A DNA stretch of 64,000 nt from an uncultured Dorea sp. (GTDB lineage: Bacteria > Bacillota > Clostridia > Lachnospirales > Lachnospiraceae), in the NCBI GenBank assembly GCA_910585725.1, contig CAJUFA010000016.1:13165-77164 (forward strand), given 5' to 3'. The notes beneath the pieces are model-generated. The model was not told where the DNA came from. It did no database searches and saw only the letters and a list, made by a program, of their open reading frames with translations. Of the stretch, positions 33,731 to 41,350 are shown piece by piece. Position numbers and translations under genes: made by a program. Position 1 is the stretch's first letter. The number at the start of each line of letters is the position of its first letter.

Positions 33731-35272
33731 ATGAATGAAACAAGAATCTATGCAGACGCATTTGAAACGAGGTTTGCAAGTCCAAAGGAAATGCTGGATT
33801 TTCTAGCAGAAAGGGCAAAGGCTGCCACATGGATCCGGAAGCCTACCAGGTCTCTCAGGCTGGTTCCAATCAGCCAGGAGGCGGCGCATATGGAGGATTC
33901 CTCTGGGTCAGACTGGGAGGATATCCTGAAGGATACGGAAAAGAATACCCAGCTGGCATTAAAGGTCAGAGGGGAAACCTACCCGGTACGGGACTGTGCC
34001 ATTAAAACCATCCTGGACCGTGCAGGAATCTCTGGGGCTGGCTTACGGAAGCTGGAGAAGTCCAATTATGCGAAAGTAGTGAACTATTGCCTGAAGGTGG
34101 CAAAAGGCGATGCGCTGATCAAGATCGCGGACGGGAAAGTGTCTGCCGTACACGGCGGGGACAGCCATGATTACAGTATTCTTGATATGCGCGCAGTCTT
34201 TGAGACGACCATGCAGTATCTTGACGCGAATTTCAAAGGAAGCAGTTATATGGAAGGTTCCGGTGCATTTGACCATAATGTGACGAAGGCAGAGGCAAAT
34301 CAGCAGATCCGGGAGACACTAAATCTCGGACAGTACCGGGATGATTACCAAAGACCGGCAAGACAGGAAAGAGATTTGGAATCGCCAGCGCCGGTAAACA
34401 GCGAACGGGCTTCGGATAGGGAAATCGATCAGACCTATTCCCAGATGCTTTCCATGCTTACATTATCGAGGAAGCATCAGGAAGATCTGCAGAAGCGTGG
34501 ATTAACGTTAGAGCAGATTGCTGCACAGAGATACCGGAGTGTTCCGTTATTTGGAATCAAAAAGCTGGTGGAACGGTTGGCAGACAAGGGATGTACTCTG
34601 AGAGGAGTACCTGGTTTCTATCAAGGCGAAGATGGGGCTTGGAGTATCCATTTTACTGCAAAGAACTCTGGCATCCTGATTCCGATTCTTTCTATAAAAG
34701 GATTGATACAGGGATTCCAGATACGGCTTGATTTTGTGACAGACTCCAGAAAATACATCTGGCTTTCCAGCGCTAACTATCAGATGGGCGTTTCTTCCGG
34801 CAGTTCGGTGCATGTAATTGGGAATTTAGATGCTGAAACAATGTATGTGACAGAAGGGGCATTGAAAGGAACGATTGCCCATTATCTGTCCGGAGATACA
34901 TTCCTATGTGCGCCGGGCGTCAATCAGTACCGGAGTATTCATCCTGTATTGGAAAGACTTTCAAGGAGAAATCTGAAGCTGGTTTATGAGGCGTATGATA
35001 TGGACAAGAAAATGCAGGTGAACTGTAACGGGCATCACAAAAAATGCGGGGAATGCCTGGAAGCCGGTATACATGACTACTGCCCTTTTAAAATGAAAAA
35101 GAGGGAGATCATACAGAACGGTTGCAAGAAACTTTATGAAGGTTGCCGGAGCCTTTCCCTGCCGGTACAGAGGATGATCTGGGACATGGATGAGAATAGT
35201 GAATGGTGCGGCAGGATAAAAGGAATTGATGATTTTTATTATGCCACCAGGAGAAATATGGCGAAACAATAA
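33731..35272 (+). CDS. DUF3854/toprim-like mobile-element protein
   Basis: A 513-residue protein. The N-terminal half (about 60-190) resembles plasmid/phage-type proteins with the LIKIADGKVSAVHGGD stretch (DUF932-like). The C-terminal half (about 320-450) resembles DUF3854 toprim-fold domains (TMYVTEGALKGTIAHYLSG, then LVYEAYDMDKK). A Cys cluster C-x6-C-x2-C-x8-C lies at 432-451. The start at 33731 has AGGTGG eight bases upstream; the frame extends to 33581 without support. A role in element DNA replication or priming is suggested by the toprim-like part, not proven. Confidence 0.7.
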   Translation: MNETRIYADAFETRFASPKEMLDFLAERAKAATWIRKPTRSLRLVPISQEAAHMEDSSGSDWEDILKDTEKNTQLALKVRGETYPVRDCAIKTILDRAGISGAGLRKLEKSNYAKVVNYCLKVAKGDALIKIADGKVSAVHGGDSHDYSILDMRAVFETTMQYLDANFKGSSYMEGSGAFDHNVTKAEANQQIRETLNLGQYRDDYQRPARQERDLESPAPVNSERASDREIDQTYSQMLSMLTLSRKHQEDLQKRGLTLEQIAAQRYRSVPLFGIKKLVERLADKGCTLRGVPGFYQGEDGAWSIHFTAKNSGILIPILSIKGLIQGFQIRLDFVTDSRKYIWLSSANYQMGVSSGSSVHVIGNLDAETMYVTEGALKGTIAHYLSGDTFLCAPGVNQYRSIHPVLERLSRRNLKLVYEAYDMDKKMQVNCNGHHKKCGECLEAGIHDYCPFKMKKREIIQNGCKKLYEGCRSLSLPVQRMIWDMDENSEWCGRIKGIDDFYYATRRNMAKQ

Positions 35273-35395
35273 AACGGGAGTATATGAAAAATAGAATTAC
35301 ATAAGCCAGAGGATACAATACTCTGGCTTTTCTACAGAAAGCATAAGAGTGTGTGTTTTCAAGAGAAACATTTATTTATCAGGAGGAAATCATAC

Positions 35396-36190
35396 ATGAG
35401 AAAAAAGAACGATTACGCATCTTTGATTTTACTGCTTGCTTCGCTTGCAGTCTTTGCATTTGCGGTGTGGAAACTGTTTGGTATTTATGCAGAATATCGT
35501 CAGGGAGCGGAAACCTATGAGGAACTGCAGGATTACATAGAGGAGCCAAAGGAAAATGACGATTCTTCAACATCAGGAGATACCACTTCAGAAGACGAGA
35601 CAGAAGATGATGGAAGCGGTTATCTGAAGGTTGATTTTGCAGGGCTTAAGAAAGTGAATCCGGATGTTATCGCATGGATTCAGATTCCGGCTTTGGATAT
35701 CAGTTATCCGGTGGTACAGGGAAAAGATAACTACTATTACCTGCACCATATGTTTGACGGACAAGAAAATAAGAACGGGAGTATCTTTGTGGATTATCAT
35801 AATCAGCCGGATTTTTCAGACAAAAATACTATTGTCTATGGCCATAATATGAAAAACGGCAGTATGTTCGGCACGCTTGACCGTTATCAGGACCAAAGCC
35901 TGTACCAAGAGTATCCTTGCTTTTATATCTATATGCCGGGATCTATGTTGGAATATCAGATCATATCCTGTTATGCAGGCCGAAATGGAAGCGCTGGATA
36001 TACATATTCTTTTCCAGAGCCAGAGGATTTCCAAAAGTTTGTGGATACAGTACTCGCCTATTCCGGTTATGATACGGGAGTAATAATAACTGATTCAGAC
36101 CATATCGTGACACTTTCGACCTGTGTGAATACAGACAGGAATTACCGCTATCTGGTACATGGGAAGCTGGTACAGAAAACTCAGAATTAA
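35396..36190 (+). CDS. srtB: Class B sortase
   Basis: A 264-residue membrane-anchored transpeptidase. It has an N-terminal membrane helix (about 10-28), an acidic linker (40-70), and a sortase B barrel from about 75. Catalytic His is in IVYGHNMKNGSMFG, Cys243 in TLSTC and Arg in RNYRYLVHGK. It would join LPxTG-like or NPxTG-like surface proteins to the cell wall. Conjugative elements of Gram-positives often carry one for adhesins or pilins; no sorting-signal substrate is seen in this window, so it probably lies beyond. GGAGG lies upstream of the start at 35396. Confidence 0.92.
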   Translation: MRKKNDYASLILLLASLAVFAFAVWKLFGIYAEYRQGAETYEELQDYIEEPKENDDSSTSGDTTSEDETEDDGSGYLKVDFAGLKKVNPDVIAWIQIPALDISYPVVQGKDNYYYLHHMFDGQENKNGSIFVDYHNQPDFSDKNTIVYGHNMKNGSMFGTLDRYQDQSLYQEYPCFYIYMPGSMLEYQIISCYAGRNGSAGYTYSFPEPEDFQKFVDTVLAYSGYDTGVIITDSDHIVTLSTCVNTDRNYRYLVHGKLVQKTQN

Positions 36191-36205
36191 AAGGAGAATC
36201 AGAAG

Positions 36206-36619
36206 ATGATAGATTTAGAATACAGCTGTTATATGACGGAATTATTAATGAATAATAGACTGACGGAAAAATTACGTTCCCGCAGATTTGATGCGTTAAG
36301 AAAAATGAGGGGAATTATGGCTCAGTATGAAAAAGAAGGGTTTCTGCCGAAACTGGTTGAGACAGTATTTTGTAAAAAGGCTGATTTCATTATGAAGGCA
36401 AAGACGAAGACTGAACTGGAAGAGATTGTAAAACCGAGCATACCGAGGTATTCCGGTGGGACTTTTTATCCTGGCAACTCCTATCATGTGGAAGAGGAAG
36501 AACTAATCTTATGGTCAAAAACTTCTCTTAAAGCGCCGTTGATTCCGCAGGGATATAAACGGTATCAGGAATTATTTGAGAAATATGTTAAGGAAGAAGC
36601 AAGGAATGAAGCAGCGTAA
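36206..36619 (+). CDS. Conserved hypothetical mobile-element protein
   Basis: A 137-residue soluble basic protein, helical in its first 75 residues (LTEKLRSRRFDALRKMRGIM) with a Pro/Tyr-rich middle (SIPRYSGGTFYPGNSYHVEE). AAAGGAG precedes the start. It lies 15 bases after srtB on the same strand, so they are likely co-transcribed. I do not recognise a family. Confidence 0.6.
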   Translation: MIDLEYSCYMTELLMNNRLTEKLRSRRFDALRKMRGIMAQYEKEGFLPKLVETVFCKKADFIMKAKTKTELEEIVKPSIPRYSGGTFYPGNSYHVEEEELILWSKTSLKAPLIPQGYKRYQELFEKYVKEEARNEAA

Positions 36620-36677
36620 AAGCATAATTGAAACAAAAAATGAAATGTGGTAGTATAAAAGAAAGGAAAGGCGGTAT

Positions 36678-37550
36678 ATGATAATGGAGAAGGAGAACCG
36701 TGAACATAAGGACAGTCTCTTTGTAGATCTGTTCTATCAGGATGAGACAGCAAAAACGAATCTGCTGAGTTTATATAATGCATTGCACGATACAGAGTAT
36801 CAGGATGAGAATGTCATTCGGAAAGTGAAAATTGAGGATGTTCTGTATAAGAATTTTAAAAATGATATTTCCTTTGAAGTAGATGGGCAGGTGCTTGTCC
36901 TGGGGGAACACCAAAGTACCGTGAACCCGAACATTCCGCTTAGATGTCTGTTATATGTGGGGAGGGCGTATGAACAGCTGATCGATAAGAAAGCCCGTTA
37001 CAGGACAACACTGGTCAAGATACCTACGCCAGAATTTTACACTTTTTACAATGGACAAAAAGATCAGCCATTAGAGCGGGAATTGAAACTGTCAGATGCA
37101 TTTATAAATCCAGCGTGGAACAATTCCGCGGAATTAAAAGTGAAAGTTATCAATATTAATTCTGATAAGGCACATGAACTCCTCAAGAAATGTGACATAT
37201 TGAGGGAATACAGCCAGTTTATTGATACGGTGAGAGCGCATTCCGGTGAAGAAAGCGCAATTAAGAAGGCAATCAGGGAATGTATTGACCGTGGAATACT
37301 GGCGGATTATTTAAAGCGGAAAGGAAGCGAGGTTGAAAACATGTTGATTGCAGAGTACAGTTACGAGGAAGATATTCAGGTGAAGCAGCAGGAAGCAAAA
37401 CAGCAGGGAAGACAGGAAGGATTGATTCTGTCGGGAAGAATTTTTCAGACAGCGAAGAACAATCCTGATCTTACAAATGAGCAGATCGCGGCGGAAGTCG
37501 GCTGCGAACCAGAAGAGGTAGAAAGCACAAGAAAAATGTTTGGAATATAA
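36678..37550 (+). CDS. Rpn-family PD-(D/E)XK nuclease/transposase-like protein
   Basis: A 290-residue protein of the Rpn/YhgA type: an N-terminal PD-(D/E)XK nuclease-like core (FVDLFYQDETAKTNLLSLYN, VLVLGEHQSTVNPNIPLR with the E-x-Q signature, ELKLSDAF) and a C-terminal helical tail (QQEAKQQGRQEG) ending with a short helix-turn-helix-like segment. Related proteins promote RecA-independent recombination in E. coli. GGCGG lies upstream; the ATG two codons later is an equal start candidate. A different Rpn lineage is found as fragments at 57357-58372. Confidence 0.82.
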   Translation: MIMEKENREHKDSLFVDLFYQDETAKTNLLSLYNALHDTEYQDENVIRKVKIEDVLYKNFKNDISFEVDGQVLVLGEHQSTVNPNIPLRCLLYVGRAYEQLIDKKARYRTTLVKIPTPEFYTFYNGQKDQPLERELKLSDAFINPAWNNSAELKVKVININSDKAHELLKKCDILREYSQFIDTVRAHSGEESAIKKAIRECIDRGILADYLKRKGSEVENMLIAEYSYEEDIQVKQQEAKQQGRQEGLILSGRIFQTAKNNPDLTNEQIAAEVGCEPEEVESTRKMFGI

Positions 37551-37606
37551 AATGTGTGCAAATTAATGTGCTGCGCAAGGCAGCGAAGAATCAGAAAAAT
37601 AGGGTG

Positions 37607-37635
37607 GGCATCGGCATTTTGGCTGGTGCCTTTTT
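37607..37635 (+). terminator. Terminator after the Rpn gene
   Basis: A 9-bp stem (GGCATCGGC/GCTGGTGCC with G-U pairs) and TTTTT. The remaining part of the 225-base gap to parM holds the parM promoter region and possibly a centromere site; I see no clear iterons. Confidence 0.7.
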
Positions 37636-37775
37636 CCGTGCTATATTCAGAATAATACTAACAGGACATGATCTGGAATAAAAACTTATCTGAACATGAA
37701 TTTATAAGAAGCGGTTGCACTTTGCATATCTTACACGTACAGAGTATGTATCAATGACAAAGGAGTGGATGATAT

Positions 37776-38708
37776 ATGATTAAGAAATTAAGAGTTGCAG
37801 TAGACCACGGAAACCGGAATATGAAGACCTGTCATTTTATTTTTGCAAGCGGTCTGAATGTGTTAGATAAAAAGCCTGCCAGGGGCGAGCAGTATCTTCA
37901 GTACGAAGGAAAGTATTATACCCTCAGTGAGCAGCGGATTCCCTACCAGAGGGATAAGACTTTAGACTTCCGGTTCTTTATTCTCACACTGTTTGCGATT
38001 GCAATGGAGCTGGAAGGGAAGGAGCAGATTCAGCCGGAGGATGTGGTGCAGATCCAGCTTCCTATCGGACTGCCGCCGAAGCATTTTGCAGAGCTTTATG
38101 AAAAGTATGAGCTATTTTTCCGGGCGGAAGGCAAAGTATTGGATCTGAATTTTAACGGAAAGATTTATCACATCTGTATTCAGAAAGTCCGGGCATTTGT
38201 ACAGGACTTTGCGGCTATGATGACCATAGGACAAGATATTATGAGTGTCCCGAAAGTAGTCGGCATTGATATCGGAGGCTTTACAACCGATTATCTCCTG
38301 ATGAGGAAAGGAAAGCCGGATATGGGATATTGCGATTCCCTGGAAAAAGGTGTAATCACTATGTATAATCAGATTATCTCCAGTATCAACAGCGAGTATG
38401 ACATGTTGCTGGAAGATACAGACATTGACAGCATCCTTGCCGGGAATACACAGTATTATGATGACAACGTGGTACGTATGACAGAAAGTATGGTGCAGGA
38501 TTTTGCGACAGATCTTCTGAACAGCATCCGGGAGCGAGGGATTGATACCAAGACATCCTATACGGTATTTATTGGCGGCGGCGCTGTCCTGCTGAAGCAA
38601 TTTCTTGAAAAATCAGACCGTCTGGGGAAATATCTGTTTATCGAGGATCTAAAGGCAAATGCCAAAGGATATGATCTGTTATACCGTGCATATGAGAATG
38701 GGAAGTGA
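37776..38708 (+). CDS. parM: ParM-like actin-family segregation ATPase
   Basis: A 310-residue actin-fold protein. Phosphate 1 motif is VAVDHGNRNMK at the N-terminus, phosphate 2 is GIDIGGFTTDYLLM near 165, and the adenosine motif is FIGGGAVLLK near 270. It should form filaments that move or maintain element DNA copies with the small partner that follows. The last bases overlap the partner's GTG start (GTGA). AAGGAG lies upstream. Presence on an integrative element points to a transient extrachromosomal stage. Confidence 0.88.
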   Translation: MIKKLRVAVDHGNRNMKTCHFIFASGLNVLDKKPARGEQYLQYEGKYYTLSEQRIPYQRDKTLDFRFFILTLFAIAMELEGKEQIQPEDVVQIQLPIGLPPKHFAELYEKYELFFRAEGKVLDLNFNGKIYHICIQKVRAFVQDFAAMMTIGQDIMSVPKVVGIDIGGFTTDYLLMRKGKPDMGYCDSLEKGVITMYNQIISSINSEYDMLLEDTDIDSILAGNTQYYDDNVVRMTESMVQDFATDLLNSIRERGIDTKTSYTVFIGGGAVLLKQFLEKSDRLGKYLFIEDLKANAKGYDLLYRAYENGK

Positions 38709-39085
38709 TAAATGTGGCAAAGAAAAATCCGTATGTATTTACCATTGGATTTGATGAAACAGATCTAGTCCATGTGCGGGCTGCCGAGATTCTGAACGGA
38801 ACGAAAAAGAAGGCTCAATTGATTGCTGCCGCTATTTTAAGCTATGTGGATGGTGGTGATTCAAAAAGAATCCCCGATTTTCATGTGGAATCCTTTCAGC
38901 ATCTATTGGAAAAGTTGATACAGAAGGAACTGGAAAAATCCATGGCCGGGTACTCAGCAGCCTCTGCTGGTAAGGAAAAGCAGTCTTCTGATTCGGTTTT
39001 GGATCTTTCGTCTGAAGAGAGGGAAATGGATGAAACCATAACCCAGAACATCATGGAGGCAATGGATACTTTTCGAAGGAACTAA
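38705..39085 (+). CDS. ParR-like DNA-binding partner of ParM
   Basis: A 126-residue protein. The N-terminal 50 residues suggest a ribbon-helix-helix fold (VFTIGFDETDLVHVRAAEIL, then KKAQLIAAAILSYV), as in centromere-binding ParR proteins. The C-terminal half is acidic and helical, the usual ParM-contacting part. I use the GTG at 38705, which overlaps the parM stop by four bases; a GTG three codons later is an alternative. Confidence 0.75.
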   Translation: MINVAKKNPYVFTIGFDETDLVHVRAAEILNGTKKKAQLIAAAILSYVDGGDSKRIPDFHVESFQHLLEKLIQKELEKSMAGYSAASAGKEKQSSDSVLDLSSEEREMDETITQNIMEAMDTFRRN

Positions 39086-39131
39086 TCAGATTCATAAATA
39101 TTAGATATAGATGTTATAAAAAGCAACAGAG

Positions 39132-39164
39132 AAAAGCAGTCCTATCACAAGCGGGGCTGCTTTT
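39132..39164 (+). terminator. Terminator of parM-parR
   Basis: AAAAGCAGTCC and GGGGCTGCTTTT form an 11-bp stem with a T tail, 47 bases past the parR stop. Confidence 0.8.
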
Positions 39165-39287
39165 ATCATATCCGGACATTTTTTTATCTTCTATCTAAAC
39201 TCACAGATTTACCACAGATTACTCACAGATTCGTTTTTTATACTCAGAAACAATGGTTAAGTCAGTATAGGATGCAGAAAATAAAGA

Positions 39288-39620
39288 CTATTGGTTCTGG
39301 GATACTGCGGATAAAAGACCCCGCAATGTCCCCAGTGCCAGGCGCTTTGTTTCATTGGAACACTGATTAAGTTCTGCGATAATCTGTTTCATGGTAGAAT
39401 CCATGGGCTCGTTTTCACCATTAAAGACTGTATCTATGGATAGATTCTAATAAGATGCCAATAAGTACAGATTTTCAAACCGGGGATTACCGTTGTAATT
39501 TTCAATATCAGAGATGGTGCGGAGAGATACATGCACCATTTCGGCAAGAGCATTCTGGGATAGATTTCTTCTTAAGCGTTCTTCTTTTACTGCATCTCCT
39601 AATAATTTCTTAGCCATCAT
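39288..39620 (-). pseudogene. XRE-family regulator interrupted by an in-frame stop
   Basis: The first 57 codons (from the ATG at 39620, with AGGTGAT upstream) encode a Cro/CI domain (ERLRRNLSQNALAEMVHVSL). An amber codon at 39447-39449 interrupts it. Reading on in the same frame gives about 52 more codons of sensible protein (NLSIDTVFNGENEPMDSTMK and so on) to a stop at 39288-39290. The stop replaces the residue after ASY; TTG to TAG would be one change. The protein is probably truncated after its DNA-binding domain. Confidence 0.75.
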
Positions 39621-39649
39621 TTGTATCACCTCACTTAGTTCTTATATTT

Positions 39650-40032
39650 TACATGAGATATGCGCTATATGAAATGCGTTAAGATACCTGTTTTTGCGTA
39701 TTATATTGCGTATTTGATGTGTAACAGGCAGGAAAACAAGGAATTCAATTTTATATATGGCAGGAAAGGAAAATGTGTAGTAAGTAGTTCGTTAAAAAAA
39801 TCGTAACCGCATGGTGGACGTATGAGACTTTTAGACATGCAGTATATGATGTTCTAATATTTCATATAACACATGAAATTCGATTATCTTTTTATGCTGT
39901 CAGACTGGTAATATGCCGGTTTGGCAGTATTTTTTATGTTGAAATAGAGTTTGCCATGGCGTGCCATTGCCGTTCTCCACCCTTAAAAATCTTTGAAACA
40001 GATTGATTTTGAAGATTTTTGGAGGGAAAAAT
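39650..40032. other. Intergenic region with repeats and a terminator
   Basis: No gene seen. TTGCGTATT-type repeats near 39704-39725 lie upstream of the broken XRE gene and may be its operators. A plus-strand terminator at 39897-39934 (12-bp stem with three G-U pairs, then T6) implies a transcript from about 39700-39890 whose identity I cannot give. Confidence 0.4.
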
Positions 40033-40467
40033 ATGAATGAATATGATTATACAGGAAATAAAACAAAGAATTACTTTACTGCATATCTGCAGAAATGTAT
40101 CCGGTGGAAAAGATGGAATTATCTGAAGAAAAAAGAAAAGATTGGCAGAGTAGAAAGTCCTTTAGAAGAATTTTTGGTGGAGTTTGATCCTTTGATAGAT
40201 GAAATGCTGGAATCACGTTATAGAGAAGAAGTTCTTTCCAGAGAACAAGATGGACGATATCCAGGATGGAATGAATTATCAGATCAAAGGCTTACAGAAG
40301 CCCTACTGATGCTTCGGGAGGATGAAAGGTGTTTCATTTATCAACTTGTTTTTGAGGAAAGAACTTTTAAAGAGATAAGCTGCCTAAACGGGGTCAAAGA
40401 AGATAAAGTAAAAAGTATTTACTATTATGCTATTCATAAAATCCGTAAATGGATGGGAGGTGACTGA
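40033..40467 (+). CDS. Sigma-70-like small regulator of the element
   Basis: A 144-residue protein. The C-terminal 60 residues match a sigma region 4 helix-turn-helix (LTEALLMLREDERCFIYQLV, RTFKEISCLNGVKEDKVKSI). The N-terminal half is basic and may correspond to a shortened region 2. GGAGG lies seven bases before the ATG at 40033. Conjugative elements of the Tn916/CTn type carry similar proteins that control transfer genes. The stop overlaps the next start by one base (TGATG). Confidence 0.78.
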   Translation: MNEYDYTGNKTKNYFTAYLQKCIRWKRWNYLKKKEKIGRVESPLEEFLVEFDPLIDEMLESRYREEVLSREQDGRYPGWNELSDQRLTEALLMLREDERCFIYQLVFEERTFKEISCLNGVKEDKVKSIYYYAIHKIRKWMGGD

Positions 40468-40658
40468 TGATGGAATTTGAAAGGGTTTTATTTAGAGCCA
40501 AGCAAGGAGATGAGAAGGCTATAGAACAGATATTGGAGATGTTTCGGCCAATGTTAATCAGAAATTCTTTAATACGGGGAGTATTTGATGAAGATCTATA
40601 TCAAGAGCTTGCGATAGAAACATTAAAATGTATACAGCGCTTTAAACAATTGGAGTAG
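40467..40658 (+). CDS. Small helix-turn-helix protein (Tn916-type)
   Basis: A 63-residue protein (FERVLFRAKQGDEKAIEQIL, GVFDEDLYQELAIETLKCIQ) like the short helix-turn-helix proteins encoded next to sigma-like factors in conjugative transposons; it looks like sigma region 2 on its own. Coupled to the preceding gene by overlap. The two may act together as a split sigma factor (inference). Confidence 0.75.
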   Translation: MMEFERVLFRAKQGDEKAIEQILEMFRPMLIRNSLIRGVFDEDLYQELAIETLKCIQRFKQLE

Positions 40659-40708
40659 TGGGATGAGAGATAAAAGACACTATGAACGAAATCGGGGACA
40701 GAATAGGA

Positions 40709-40766
40709 TAACCTTCTTGTTAAACTGCTGATTTTGTTGTAAAAATAAAGTAACCTAATTGTAAAA
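40709..40766 (+). promoter_or_regulatory. Three phased TTGTWAAA repeats: candidate LytTR sites
   Basis: TTGTTAAA (40717), TTGTAAAA (40737) and TTGTAAAA (40759) are spaced 20 and 22 bases apart. The outer two sit in a longer direct repeat, TAACCT-n2-TTGT-n-AAA, 42 bases apart. They lie just upstream of the cargo operon, whose fourth-from-front regulator has a LytTR domain; this class binds direct repeats about 21-22 bases apart. Confidence 0.5.
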
Positions 40767-40790
40767 TTTTTATAAAAGGAGATTGATGAG

Positions 40791-41282
40791 ATGGGAACAA
40801 AAAAGATGAAGAAGACTGCGGCAGTTATCATTGCAACAGCAACCGTATGTGGAATAACGGCGGGATGTACGCCGAAAGAAGAAAAAATTGAAGTGAATGC
40901 CTCCACTTCTCCATACGAAGATATGGTGGATTATTTTGAGCAGGAAGGATTCATTTTGGAGGACTGCGAACCGGTTGATATCAATGAAACAACAGGATAT
41001 CTCACAGACAATACAAACGGAGAGTTTACTGAGACGAAAGTGGCGGATAAAGCATATGATTATGATGGACTCTGGCTGTTCTGGTGGGATCAGGAAAACA
41101 AGACGGATTTATATGGCAACTATGAGTCTATGGCTGCTAACAAGGGAACGATAGTCCTTGCCGGAGGCGCCGCGGTTCTTGAGACGGAAGCGGCAAACGG
41201 AGCTTATGCGATTGCATTTTCAGAGGACTATGAAAAGAAACAGGACGCGTCCAAAGCGTTCGAAACGCTGGAAAACGAATAG
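40791..41282 (+). CDS. Lipoprotein of the cargo operon, WWD family
   Basis: A 163-residue predicted lipoprotein: basic start, hydrophobic stretch and lipobox ITAGC, so Cys26 would be lipidated. The mature part is acidic. A segment YDYDGLWLFWWDQEN followed by YESMAANKGTIVL is clearly related to the protein at 44815 (YDGAEIYWWDLEN, YESLRTKGEIDL), so the two are paralogues. AAGGAG precedes the start. It is the first gene of a long co-directional operon with an ABC transporter and peptidases; it may catch or present the transported substrate. No known family recognised. Confidence 0.7.
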   Translation: MGTKKMKKTAAVIIATATVCGITAGCTPKEEKIEVNASTSPYEDMVDYFEQEGFILEDCEPVDINETTGYLTDNTNGEFTETKVADKAYDYDGLWLFWWDQENKTDLYGNYESMAANKGTIVLAGGAAVLETEAANGAYAIAFSEDYEKKQDASKAFETLENE

Positions 41283-41350
41283 CAGCTTCAATATAACTGT
41301 GAAAGTACAAAAGCAGATGCTCTGAAATTAAGAAAAGGCAGGGAAACAAT

